A stretch of DNA of 46,192 nt from Candidatus Neomarinimicrobiota bacterium (GTDB lineage: Bacteria; Fidelibacterota; Marinisomatia; Marinisomatales; S15-B10), in contig JAZGBI010000016.1 of NCBI GenBank assembly GCA_036476315.1, positions 1 to 46,192 on the forward strand. Direction: 5' to 3'. Positions 16,977 to 25,492 of the stretch are shown one piece after another; within the stretch, counting starts at the first letter, position 1, and each line of letters opens with the position of its first letter. The notes beneath the pieces were generated by a model that had not been told where the DNA came from, did no database searches, and was given only the letters and a program-made list of their open reading frames with translations. A program made the translations under genes and the position numbers.

Positions 16977-19802
16977 TCAAGACAGCTCAGAGGGATCGTG
17001 AAAAGGAATCATGGAAACGGGGATCGCCTTCTGAAAATAGTGTCCATACCTCTTCTTCACCACGCGGTTGTCCATGCTGATGAAAATGCCTTCGTCACGG
17101 GTTGTCCTGATTAGCCTGCCAAAGCCTTGCCGAAACCTCATCCTCGCTTCAGGTACAGAGTACTCGAGAAATGGGTTGCGTCCCATTTCGAGCAGTTTTT
17201 CTCCGTACGCCTCTACCACCGGATCATTGGGTACGTCGAAAGGGAGTTTTGTGACGATGAGAATTTCGAGAAGATCATTCGGCAGATCCACCCCTTCCCA
17301 GAAGGATCTCGTTCCCATGAGAATCCCCTTTCTGGAGTTCTTCAAGGCGGTCAACAGGGAGGTGCGCGAAGAGACCGGGCTCTGAACAAGCGGGTTGATA
17401 TTGTGAGCCACTCCCCGGGCCACCAGTTCCCTGAAACTCTGTTCCAGTGTCTTCCACGAGGTAAAGAGAACCATGGTTCGCCTTCCCCACTTGCTGTGGA
17501 CATGTTCAATGAGGTCCGAAATCAGACCGGGGAATTTCGAGGAATCGGGAGATGTGTCACCGGCCCACTGGAAATAGCGGCACTGCTCTTCGAATCTGAA
17601 GGGACTGTCAAATGAATCCTCAAGAATTCGCTTGTCCCCGACAGCATCTATTCCCAGCCGGGAAGCCACATACTCAAAACCGTCACCTCCCCTCAAAGTG
17701 GCAGACGTGACGACAACAGAGTCGAGTGGGCGGAACAGAATCTCAACCAGATCCTTACCCACATCGACCGGGACACCATTCAATGAGAGGGTCAGTTCGC
17801 CATTTTCAAACCTCCCTGTCTCCCAGTAGACCCACTGCTCCTGATGCTGAATCGCCACCGCATCGATACGGGATTTGATTTCCGAAAAGGACTCGGTTAA
17901 CCTTTCGACAGTAGCCGCGGTTTCCTCATCCGCCGATTTCTCGGGAAGTCCGTTCAACTTAGCTTCTAGAGAACTGACCTCGCGGAGCCCGGACTGGATG
18001 GCTTCTGCCAGATCCCGCAGATCCGGACCGACCGACTGGAATTCATCTTCAAAGGATCGGTACCTTTTCCTCTGCTCAAACCATGCATTCGCAGCGTAAT
18101 TTTCCGCGTGATTCCCGGCCAACTTCTGGAAGAACTGTCTGCTTGCATTGAGAACATTTTCGGTCGCCTCCTGAACGCGGTCGAACTGTCCCACCACTTG
18201 AGGATGACTCCTTCCAGTTACCTCCATCCGGTTCCTCAGACGACGGGATCGACTGGAAGTCCTGTCCGCCGAACTCAAGAGATTCCTTATCCCGCGGTGG
18301 TCTATCGTCACCTGAAACTGATCATAGGCCGACCGTACAAGGTTGTGCGCCTCGTCGACAATAACCCGCGTCACGGGGGGAAGAATACCGGGATTTGACA
18401 TCTCCGCCAGCAAGAGAGAATGATTGACCACGACAAGATGAGCCCCTCGACTCGCTTCACGGATGGGTCCCAGAAAACAGCCGTCATGACCGGCGCAGAG
18501 TTGACGAGTACAGAAACCCGGTTCGCTATGGATCAGCTCTTTGACACGCCTCGATTTTCTATGGAGGAAACCGGGACATTCGTCGAAGTCCCCCGATTTG
18601 GTCCATGTGAGCCAGACAATGACGGGAACCAGACTTTGGGCCTCAGACGGCGAAAGCATCCCCTCAGGATTCTCCAGCAACCTCTCGAGGCGAGTCTCGC
18701 AGAGATAATTCCGTCTCCCTTTCAAGAGAGTTGCGGTGAAAGGAATATCCAGAGCCGCGGCCAGTTTGGGTATTTCCTGAAGAAATAACTGGTCCTGCAG
18801 GTGTTTTGTGTAGCACGAAATTATGGTTGAATCATCTCTCTTCTTTGCCTGCTCGAGGGCAGGATAAAGATAGGCCAATGATTTCCCCAACCCTGTGCCG
18901 GCCTCGGTGATGCCGATTGCCCTCTCAGAAAAGACTTTGTCGATGAAACTGGAATAACGGATCTGGTGGGACCTCACCTCAAACAATCCAGCTCCTTCTC
19001 CCCCACTTTTAGCGTTTTGAACAAAAAGACCGTTCTCGCCAAAAAGGTGATCCGAGGAAGGGGGAAATTCCTCTGATGAACCGCGGTAATCGAAGACATT
19101 GGAACTCAGATTCTTATCGATCTTTGACTCCACCAATCCTGTTTCCGTAAGATTTTCCTTCACCAGATGATTGGCGAGATTCAAGAACAGCTCTTTTGTT
19201 GATACGGGAAACGGTTTGAGAACGGTCAGAATCTTCTGAATCACGGAGAGGGGATACGAGCTCGCTTCTTCGACCAGACGAAGAAATATGTGTCCCGCCT
19301 GTACTGCGTCTTCCAACGCCCGATGCCCGTGACCCTCGTCGTAGCCGAAATATGATCCAACCGATCTCAGGTTATGGCTGTTAAGAAAAAAGAGGAACGA
19401 CTGAGCCAGAAAAAGAGTGTCGTAAGCAGGGTATTGCTTGGGAGGGTCATGGGGACGGTGTCTGTGCATCAACTTTTTCAGGAAGCCAAGGTCAAAACCG
19501 ATATTGTGGGCGACAAGGGGATCTTCTCCCAAGAAGCGAGTCATCTTGCCAAGAACGTCCTTTTCCGCAGGGGCTCCGGAAACCATGTTGTCATCGATGC
19601 CCGTGATTGCGGTGATAGTCGAAGGAATGGGCCTTTGGGGATTTACGAGTGTGGACAGGGAATCTTCGACCTCACCATCCCGGAATCGCACGGCCGCAAA
19701 CTCGATAATTCTGTCTCTGTCCGGATCCAGGCCTGTCGTCTCGAAATCAAAGGCAACAAAACTGTTAAGATCCAGTATCCGGAGAAGACCAGAAAGTCTC
19801 AT
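16977..19802 (-). CDS. DinG/YoaA-type helicase with N-terminal DEDD 3'-5' exonuclease domain
   Basis: Fusion of a DnaQ-like exonuclease to an XPD/DinG-type superfamily 2 helicase, 941 residues. Exonuclease motifs are FDFETTGLD (Asp19, Glu21), HNIGFDLGF and GHRALEDA. The helicase part has Walker A EAGTGLGKS near residue 300 and VDEAHN. Between them four cysteines (NYLC, then the FCTRQLC-GCF region) sit where DinG/XPD proteins bind a 4Fe-4S cluster. Gram-positive DinG exonucleases have the same domain order, but several lack these cysteines, so this copy may keep helicase activity. It overlaps the UbiA-family gene by 4 bp. A role in repair of replication-blocking structures is the family expectation. 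Confidence 0.9.
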   Translation of the reverse strand: MRLSGLLRILDLNSFVAFDFETTGLDPDRDRIIEFAAVRFRDGEVEDSLSTLVNPQRPIPSTITAITGIDDNMVSGAPAEKDVLGKMTRFLGEDPLVAHNIGFDLGFLKKLMHRHRPHDPPKQYPAYDTLFLAQSFLFFLNSHNLRSVGSYFGYDEGHGHRALEDAVQAGHIFLRLVEEASSYPLSVIQKILTVLKPFPVSTKELFLNLANHLVKENLTETGLVESKIDKNLSSNVFDYRGSSEEFPPSSDHLFGENGLFVQNAKSGGEGAGLFEVRSHQIRYSSFIDKVFSERAIGITEAGTGLGKSLAYLYPALEQAKKRDDSTIISCYTKHLQDQLFLQEIPKLAAALDIPFTATLLKGRRNYLCETRLERLLENPEGMLSPSEAQSLVPVIVWLTWTKSGDFDECPGFLHRKSRRVKELIHSEPGFCTRQLCAGHDGCFLGPIREASRGAHLVVVNHSLLLAEMSNPGILPPVTRVIVDEAHNLVRSAYDQFQVTIDHRGIRNLLSSADRTSSRSRRLRNRMEVTGRSHPQVVGQFDRVQEATENVLNASRQFFQKLAGNHAENYAANAWFEQRKRYRSFEDEFQSVGPDLRDLAEAIQSGLREVSSLEAKLNGLPEKSADEETAATVERLTESFSEIKSRIDAVAIQHQEQWVYWETGRFENGELTLSLNGVPVDVGKDLVEILFRPLDSVVVTSATLRGGDGFEYVASRLGIDAVGDKRILEDSFDSPFRFEEQCRYFQWAGDTSPDSSKFPGLISDLIEHVHSKWGRRTMVLFTSWKTLEQSFRELVARGVAHNINPLVQSPVSSRTSLLTALKNSRKGILMGTRSFWEGVDLPNDLLEILIVTKLPFDVPNDPVVEAYGEKLLEMGRNPFLEYSVPEARMRFRQGFGRLIRTTRDEGIFISMDNRVVKKRYGHYFQKAIPVSMIPFHDPSELS

Positions 19803-20833
19803 TCAGGATGCGGTTCGGTGGGCAAGTCGTGACTTACATGGAAGGTTGGATAGTCCACATTGAACCGAAAATAATAGTAGAATTTCGAGAAGTAGAACAA
19901 GACTATGAGGGCCAGGAAAAACCATGGGTACCTGACGCACACGAATGCGGCGAGAATGAAGACGGGATAGCGGACTGCTCTCTGAATATGATCCATTCGT
20001 GTGAAGGCTAGCGCCACCAGGAAAAAGGGGAGCGACACAGCAGAGGAAGTACTGATCACGGCGTCGTGGTGGAGGTAGCCGAGAATCATGGAGATGGACA
20101 GGAAAACGGTTCCCCAGACGACGGCCGGACGGGATCCGAATCTCACGGCGAAGGTACTCTTCTCGGCCTCCCTATCCCCTTTCAGGTCGGAAACACCACC
20201 CATGACCGACCAGGCCACAAACGCCAGTACGTACGGCAAGGAAGAGAAAAGTCCTGACAGAGTACCGACTGAAGCGTGGTTCCATCCAAGCATAAAAAGG
20301 GACGTGGCCGCAAGAGCGTGTGAAATCAGACTCAATATCGGTCTCCCGCTCCAAAGGAATTTGGGATCGTTATGAAGGATACCCCACGCGAAATAGAGGA
20401 GCAAGGCCCAGACGATACCCATGGGAACACCGCCTATCACTGATGTTCCGATGACCAAAAGTGATCCCGACACTGCCAGAACCGTTATCAACTTCCGGAC
20501 TTTTTCCGGTTCCATACCTTCTTCTTGAACAAGGGTGATTCTCTGATTAATCCTGTCGGCGTGACTGTTCCGAATCTGGTACTGAACGAAGGTGGCTCCC
20601 ACAAGGAGTGTCACTCCGGACACAAGAAGGAACGCTTGCCAGCTTATGTTTTCAACCCAGTACAGCTCTGGGTTTTCTCCAGCCGCAGCTACGCTCACTC
20701 CAGCCAGAATCATGATCCAGATAGGAAAGAAAAGCGGTGGGTTCATAAGAAAGAAAGTGTCAAAGAAGCGGATCCGTTCCCTGATCTTGTAATACAACTC
20801 CGAGTCGTACTTTATCAAACGAGCCACAATCAT
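19799..20833 (-). CDS. UbiA-family prenyltransferase-like membrane protein
   Basis: Polytopic membrane protein (344 residues, about eight or nine hydrophobic helices) of the UbiA superfamily, which transfers prenyl chains to aromatic or other acceptors. The second Asp-rich motif is clear: DLKGDREAEKST with Asp216 and Asp220. The first is weaker: N89, A92-D93, and N96 where the last Asp is usual. Activity or substrate may therefore differ from quinone-forming enzymes. It lies 19 bp after the NSS symporter gene and overlaps dinG by 4 bp. A chlorophyll-synthase-like or lipid-forming role cannot be separated here. Confidence 0.8.
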   Translation of the reverse strand: MIVARLIKYDSELYYKIRERIRFFDTFFLMNPPLFFPIWIMILAGVSVAAAGENPELYWVENISWQAFLLVSGVTLLVGATFVQYQIRNSHADRINQRITLVQEEGMEPEKVRKLITVLAVSGSLLVIGTSVIGGVPMGIVWALLLYFAWGILHNDPKFLWSGRPILSLISHALAATSLFMLGWNHASVGTLSGLFSSLPYVLAFVAWSVMGGVSDLKGDREAEKSTFAVRFGSRPAVVWGTVFLSISMILGYLHHDAVISTSSAVSLPFFLVALAFTRMDHIQRAVRYPVFILAAFVCVRYPWFFLALIVLFYFSKFYYYFRFNVDYPTFHVSHDLPTEPHPE

Positions 20834-20852
20834 ACGGGTATTTTCAGCACCG

Positions 20853-22226
20853 CTACCCCACCAGAGGATGCCCGGTGATCGTCTTAAATATCTCGTTCAC
20901 AATAATCAGAAAAACCACAAGTGCAGCAATACCGAACATGGTCTTCCCCAGCCTGACAGACACTATTTCTCTCCGCAAACCCCGGGCCAGTTCCTCCAGA
21001 AATGACGGCAATCCCCACTTCGCGAGGATGAATATGCCCGTCAACATTCCACCGATGGGCAACATGTACTTTGAAGAAGCTTTGTCGAGGAAGTCAAAGA
21101 AACTGACTCCAAAAAATGTGGGAAAATCGTCAGGACCACCGAGAGAGAGGGAGGAAAACGCTCCCACGACTCCGATGATTCCACCGAACAGATAAGTGGC
21201 CCGGGCTCTTGGCCAACCTTTTTCGTCGATGAAATATGCTGTCACCACTTCCAGAATGGAGATGGCTGATGTGAGAGCGGCCAGAAAAAGAAGAAAGAAA
21301 AAAAGCGTGCCCCAGATGAGCCCACCGGGAATCTGCGGAAAGATTGTGGGCAGAACGACGAAAATCAGTCCCGGCCCCTCAGCCGGGTCCGCGTTCAGAG
21401 CGAACACCGTGGTAAAAATGGCAATTCCCGCGAACAGGGCGATAGCCGTATCGATGGCAATCACCCAGAACGCGGAAGATAGGAGATTCTGACTTCTCCC
21501 CAGATAGCTGCCGTAGGTGATCATTGTCCCCATGCCGAGGCTCAACGTGAAGAACGAATGCCCCAGCGCCAGGACGATGCTTGATGCCGTCAGATCGCTG
21601 AACTTGGGTAGAAATAGAAACTTGACCCCTTCAACTCCTCCTGGCAGCGTGATCCCGCGAAAGACGAGAACCAGAAGGATGACAAGAATCAGAGGCATCA
21701 TGATCTTGCTCCAGCGCTCAATCCCGGATTTAACCCCATTTACAATAATCCACATGCAAAGCCCCATGAAAATAGCGTGCCAGAACAGGGGGTTCCATGT
21801 GTTGGTAACAAAGTCATTGAATCTCTCACTGGCCAACGTGGAATTGCCCGCGAGATCCACAAAACTGCCAGACAGCGACATGGCCGCATACTTTAAGGTC
21901 CAGCCTCCCACAACGCTGTAGAATGAGAGGATCACGAAAGCCGAAGCCACTCCCAGGAAACCCACATGCTTCCACACTGTCCCTGGGGCGAGTTTCTTAA
22001 ATGCACCCACGGGACTCAACTGGGTACGCCGGCCAATCACAAACTCTCCGATGACGATGGGCATCCCCACGATCACGATGCATATGAGGTAGATCAGAGT
22101 AAACGCGGCCCCGCCATTCTGACCGGCCATGTGTGGGTATTTCCAGATATTTCCGAGACCCACGGCAGATCCCGCTGCGGCCAGGATAAATCCCATTTTC
22201 GAACCCCAATGCTCGCGATCTTGCAC
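20853..22226 (-). CDS. neurotransmitter:sodium symporter (NSS/SNF family) transporter
   Basis: Secondary transporter using Na+ to import an amino acid or related compound, LeuT fold. The family signature GSAVGLGNIWKYPHMAGQNG occupies residues 19-38, where helix 1 unwinds to bind substrate and Na+. About eleven to twelve hydrophobic helices fit in 457 residues. It follows the DUF5683 gene by 4 bp. The substrate cannot be read; the adjacent ridA-gcvPB region deals with amino-acid metabolism, so an amino acid is a reasonable guess. Confidence 0.93.
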   Translation of the reverse strand: MQDREHWGSKMGFILAAAGSAVGLGNIWKYPHMAGQNGGAAFTLIYLICIVIVGMPIVIGEFVIGRRTQLSPVGAFKKLAPGTVWKHVGFLGVASAFVILSFYSVVGGWTLKYAAMSLSGSFVDLAGNSTLASERFNDFVTNTWNPLFWHAIFMGLCMWIIVNGVKSGIERWSKIMMPLILVILLVLVFRGITLPGGVEGVKFLFLPKFSDLTASSIVLALGHSFFTLSLGMGTMITYGSYLGRSQNLLSSAFWVIAIDTAIALFAGIAIFTTVFALNADPAEGPGLIFVVLPTIFPQIPGGLIWGTLFFFLLFLAALTSAISILEVVTAYFIDEKGWPRARATYLFGGIIGVVGAFSSLSLGGPDDFPTFFGVSFFDFLDKASSKYMLPIGGMLTGIFILAKWGLPSFLEELARGLRREIVSVRLGKTMFGIAALVVFLIIVNEIFKTITGHPLVG

Positions 22227-22230
22227 TATC

Positions 22231-22662
22231 TCACTCCTTCCGTAGATTACTCAGCGCATGTGGAGTCCCATCAACGGACTTTATCTCCTCTTGAAACTCT
22301 CCAGTGTCAAAGCTGGAAAGATGGCTGTCGACAAGGGCGTCCACCAGATTGTAGACATAAATGAATCCCGCCCACCAGGCGTATTTGTTCCTCTTTTCGC
22401 GATACCGGTGTTTTGGCAGGTCGGAATCCTCGGTCCAGTCCCTGTACGCCACACGATTCTCGCGAAATTGGTATGCCACATAGAGTTCGGCACTAAGAAT
22501 CAAAATGGCCTTCAAATATTTCCCATTATAAACCTGACCACCGCCCGGAATGAGAGAATAGAGTACGGCTCTTGTTGGTGATTTTTCTGCATACGTGGTG
22601 TCAGACGACTGAGTTGATAGAAGCGTTGAGAAGGACACGAGGAATGGAACTAGCCACTTCAC
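22231..22662 (-). CDS. DUF5683-like small envelope protein
   Basis: 143-residue protein with an N-terminal signal or anchor segment (residues 3-17) and the stretch YSLIPGGGQVYNGKYLKA, typical of DUF5683 proteins. Two further hydrophobic segments follow (ILILSAELYVAYQF and WAGFIYVYNLVDALVD). The function of the family is unknown. The start is a GTG that overlaps the stop of the diacylglycerol-kinase gene (GTGA), so translation is coupled. It is probably an inner-membrane or periplasmic protein. Confidence 0.75.
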   Translation of the reverse strand: MKWLVPFLVSFSTLLSTQSSDTTYAEKSPTRAVLYSLIPGGGQVYNGKYLKAILILSAELYVAYQFRENRVAYRDWTEDSDLPKHRYREKRNKYAWWAGFIYVYNLVDALVDSHLSSFDTGEFQEEIKSVDGTPHALSNLRKE

Positions 22663-23564
22663 TCGGCATTAATACCCTGGCCCGCCTGGTGCCAATTGCC
22701 TATCACCGAGAGCCCTTTCGGTATGATCTCAATGTGAAGGTCGGTTGTCTCTCCGTCCGGGATTTCACCGTCAATGTGAACGGGAAAAGGAACTTCGCTC
22801 TGAATGTCGATTCGGCGGGACCGGTGGGATGTCACCTCATCGATATCGTTGATATTTCCGTTGAACAGCTTGGGAAAATTCATCACAACCTTCATGGAAG
22901 AGATATCGCTCACATGGCAAACATCAAACGTGCCATCGTCAAGTAGAGCGTCCGGCGTCAATTTTAGACCGGCACCCACGGACCACCCATTGCCCACGCA
23001 CAGCAAATATGTGGTCTCCTCAATCACCTCGTTGTCGAGTTCTATTCTCATGGGGATCGATTCATATTTGGCCAACGTCTTCAACGTGGCCCACAAGAAT
23101 AGCGCCGTTCCCTTAAGCCAGGCAGTTTTCAGACTTTCACGATTGACGCGAGCATCGAATCCGACACCCACCACATTCGTGAAGAAGCGGCCGTTCACCG
23201 TCCCAACGTCGATTTCCTTTCGAACGCCCTTAACCAGCAACCTCGCAGCCTCTTCGATGCGCAACGGAATTCCACAACTCCTGGCGAAGTCATTCCCTGT
23301 TCCAAGAGGGATAATTCCAAGGGGTGTGTCAGAGCCAATAAGGCCGTTCGCAATTTCATTCACGGTGCCATCTCCGCCAAAAGCCACGACCAGGTCAAAT
23401 TTTTCCATCTCCTCTGTGGCAATTTCGGTAGCGTGCTTCGGGGCCTCTGTCCAACGAACCTGGTAGTCCTCGTTCGCCTCGTCCAGCAGGGATGTGAAGT
23501 GGGGCATCCGCTTCAAAGTCCTCCCCCGTCCACCTCCAGGATTGGCAATGATGAGCATTGACAC
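22659..23564 (-). CDS. diacylglycerol/lipid kinase family protein (YegS/DagK-like)
   Basis: Soluble lipid kinase that would phosphorylate diacylglycerol or a related lipid with ATP. The catalytic-domain motifs are GGDGTVNEI (63-71) and PLGTGNDFARS (87-96), with the nucleotide-loop IIANPGGGRGR near the N-terminus. The 301-residue length is typical. Two bases separate it from ridA and its stop overlaps the DUF5683 start. With the two CDP-alcohol transferases and pgpA it adds to the lipid-metabolism content of the region. Confidence 0.93.
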   Translation of the reverse strand: MSMLIIANPGGGRGRTLKRMPHFTSLLDEANEDYQVRWTEAPKHATEIATEEMEKFDLVVAFGGDGTVNEIANGLIGSDTPLGIIPLGTGNDFARSCGIPLRIEEAARLLVKGVRKEIDVGTVNGRFFTNVVGVGFDARVNRESLKTAWLKGTALFLWATLKTLAKYESIPMRIELDNEVIEETTYLLCVGNGWSVGAGLKLTPDALLDDGTFDVCHVSDISSMKVVMNFPKLFNGNINDIDEVTSHRSRRIDIQSEVPFPVHIDGEIPDGETTDLHIEIIPKGLSVIGNWHQAGQGINAE

Positions 23565-23566
23565 GA

Positions 23567-23956
23567 TTAGCCTCTTACTACTGCAATACAGTCGATTTCG
23601 ATATCGGCTCCAAGGGGCAACCGGGACACCTCCACCGAGGTTCTGGCAGGCGGTTCATCCTTGAATAGTCTGCGCAGAACCTGATTGAGCTCCCCGAGTT
23701 TTGAGAGATCTGTCATGTAAACCGTCAACTTTACTGCGCAATCCAGACTGCTTCCCGCACCACTCAGGATGCCGTTCACGTTTCTCAAAACCTGCATGAC
23801 CCTTTCCTTGAAATCTCCCGTCACAAGCTTTCCCGTTGCCGGGTCGATGGGTATCTGGCCCGCCGTGAAAATGAGATTGTCGCTCACAATCGCCTGACTG
23901 TATGGGCCTGAAGCTTTTGGGGCCAGTTCCGTTCTCACGGCAAATCTGTTCGTCAT
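23567..23956 (-). CDS. ridA: RidA family reactive enamine/imine deaminase
   Basis: Hydrolyses toxic 2-aminoacrylate and other enamines released by PLP enzymes. The 129-residue protein keeps Arg105 (PPARTSVEV) and Glu120 (ADIEIDCIAV), the residues that hold substrate and activate water, and FTAGQIPIDPATG. AAGGAG precedes the ATG. It follows gcvPB, a PLP enzyme, after 75 bp, and is followed by the lipid kinase gene after 2 bp. Confidence 0.96.
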   Translation of the reverse strand: MTNRFAVRTELAPKASGPYSQAIVSDNLIFTAGQIPIDPATGKLVTGDFKERVMQVLRNVNGILSGAGSSLDCAVKLTVYMTDLSKLGELNQVLRRLFKDEPPARTSVEVSRLPLGADIEIDCIAVVRG

Positions 23957-24031
23957 TTCTTGGTCTCCTTACAGAGGAGTCACTCCCTTGCTCTCTGCAC
24001 TTTTTCTTGGATTCCTTCCATTTCGGACCCG

Positions 24032-25492
24032 CTATCTCCGGGATGGTCCAGGCGTCCATCTCAGCTTCAGGTCACGATTGGCCGTCGTCTCGTCCAAACG
24101 CCTCACAGGTGTAGTGTAGGGAGCACGGCGAACCTGGTCCGGGTTCTCTCTTGACTCTTCGTCAATTTGAAGGAGAGCATCCGCAAACCGGTCGATACTC
24201 TCCTTCGACTCAGATTCGGTGGGCTCTACCATCAGGGCCTCGGGGACGCTGATGGGAAAATAGACAGTTGGCGCATGGAATCCGAAATCCAGCAGACGCT
24301 TACCAATATGGAACGCCCTCACACCCCTTTTTTTCTGCCTTGCCCCGGAAATGACGAACTCATGCATGCAATGATCATCCGCGAAGACCTCGTAGCGATC
24401 CCTAATTCTGCTTTTTAGGTAGTTGGCATTCAGGATAGCCTGGCGGGAAACCGTTTCCATCCCTTCCCCGCCAAGCATGCTGATGTAAGTGTAGGCTCGC
24501 ACAAGAATGCCGAAATTCCCGAAAAAGGCATGCAACCGACCCACAGAATTCCGGAGATCATAGTTCAGACCATAGCGGTCTCCCTGGTGGTCTACAACGG
24601 GTACTGGCAGGAATTCGGTAAGTCTGTCAACCACACCAATGGGGCCCGCACCGGGACCTCCTCCTCCATGAGGTGTGGAGAATGTCTTGTGGAGATTGAT
24701 GTGAACAATGTCAAAGTCCATATCGACGGCTCGAACGATTCCCAGAAGAGCGTTCAGGTTGGCTCCGTCCATGTACATGAGCCCATCCACCTCGTGGACC
24801 AGACGGGCTATTTTCGTAATATCGTATTCAAATAACCCAAGGGTGTTTGGCTGAGTGAGCATCATTCCCGCGACATTTTCGGAAAGCTTCGCTTTCAGGT
24901 CTTTCAGGTCAACTCGTCCCCTGTTATTGGAATTGACCTCCATTACCTCAAATCCCCCCATGGCCACGCTGGCAGGATTGGTTCCATGAGCGGTGTCCGG
25001 TATGAGAATGTACTTTCTCCTGCTTCCCTTCGTTTCGTGATATTTGTGCATAATCAAGACACCGGCCAATTCACCCTGGGACCCTGCGCTGGGCTGAAGG
25101 GTGAACCTGTCCATTCCCGTGATGGATTTCAGTTGACCCTCGAGTTCTGCCATCACAGAAAGGGCACCCTGAACCGTCTCCTCGGGTTGACGCGGATGAA
25201 TGTGCAGGAAGCCGGGAAGTTGCGCCATCGCGTCATTGATTTTTGGATTGTACTTCATGGTGCAAGACCCGAGGGGATAAACGTCCTTGTCCACGTGATG
25301 GTTCTTCGTTGAAATGTTGGTGAAATGACGTACGACTTCAGGCTCCGATACCTCTGGAAGGAGAGCATCCTCTGTTCTCAGAATGTCCCCTTCAAAAATA
25401 TCGGTAGCCTGGATTTCGGGAACGTCGGGATCAGGAAGACTGAATCCAACTTTCCCCTTTCGACTCTTGTCAAAGATGAGATGGTCAGACAT
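24032..25492 (-). CDS. gcvPB: glycine dehydrogenase (decarboxylating) subunit 2
   Basis: C-terminal-type half of the split P-protein of the glycine cleavage system; it decarboxylates glycine and passes the aminomethyl group to lipoyl H-protein. PLP Lys269 lies in HINLHKTFSTPHGGGGPGAG, and the N-terminal HFTNISTKNHHVDKDVYPLG (57-76) is characteristic. The 486-residue length marks the two-subunit form. gcvPA, gcvH and gcvT are not in the window, so the system is dispersed. The ATG overlaps the alaS stop by 8 bp. Confidence 0.97.
   Translation of the reverse strand: MSDHLIFDKSRKGKVGFSLPDPDVPEIQATDIFEGDILRTEDALLPEVSEPEVVRHFTNISTKNHHVDKDVYPLGSCTMKYNPKINDAMAQLPGFLHIHPRQPEETVQGALSVMAELEGQLKSITGMDRFTLQPSAGSQGELAGVLIMHKYHETKGSRRKYILIPDTAHGTNPASVAMGGFEVMEVNSNNRGRVDLKDLKAKLSENVAGMMLTQPNTLGLFEYDITKIARLVHEVDGLMYMDGANLNALLGIVRAVDMDFDIVHINLHKTFSTPHGGGGPGAGPIGVVDRLTEFLPVPVVDHQGDRYGLNYDLRNSVGRLHAFFGNFGILVRAYTYISMLGGEGMETVSRQAILNANYLKSRIRDRYEVFADDHCMHEFVISGARQKKRGVRAFHIGKRLLDFGFHAPTVYFPISVPEALMVEPTESESKESIDRFADALLQIDEESRENPDQVRRAPYTTPVRRLDETTANRDLKLRWTPGPSRR

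Noticed and set aside
22804-23466. 220-codon plus-strand frame
   Set aside because: It is antisense to the lipid kinase gene, whose GGDGTVNEI and GTGNDF motifs leave no doubt.
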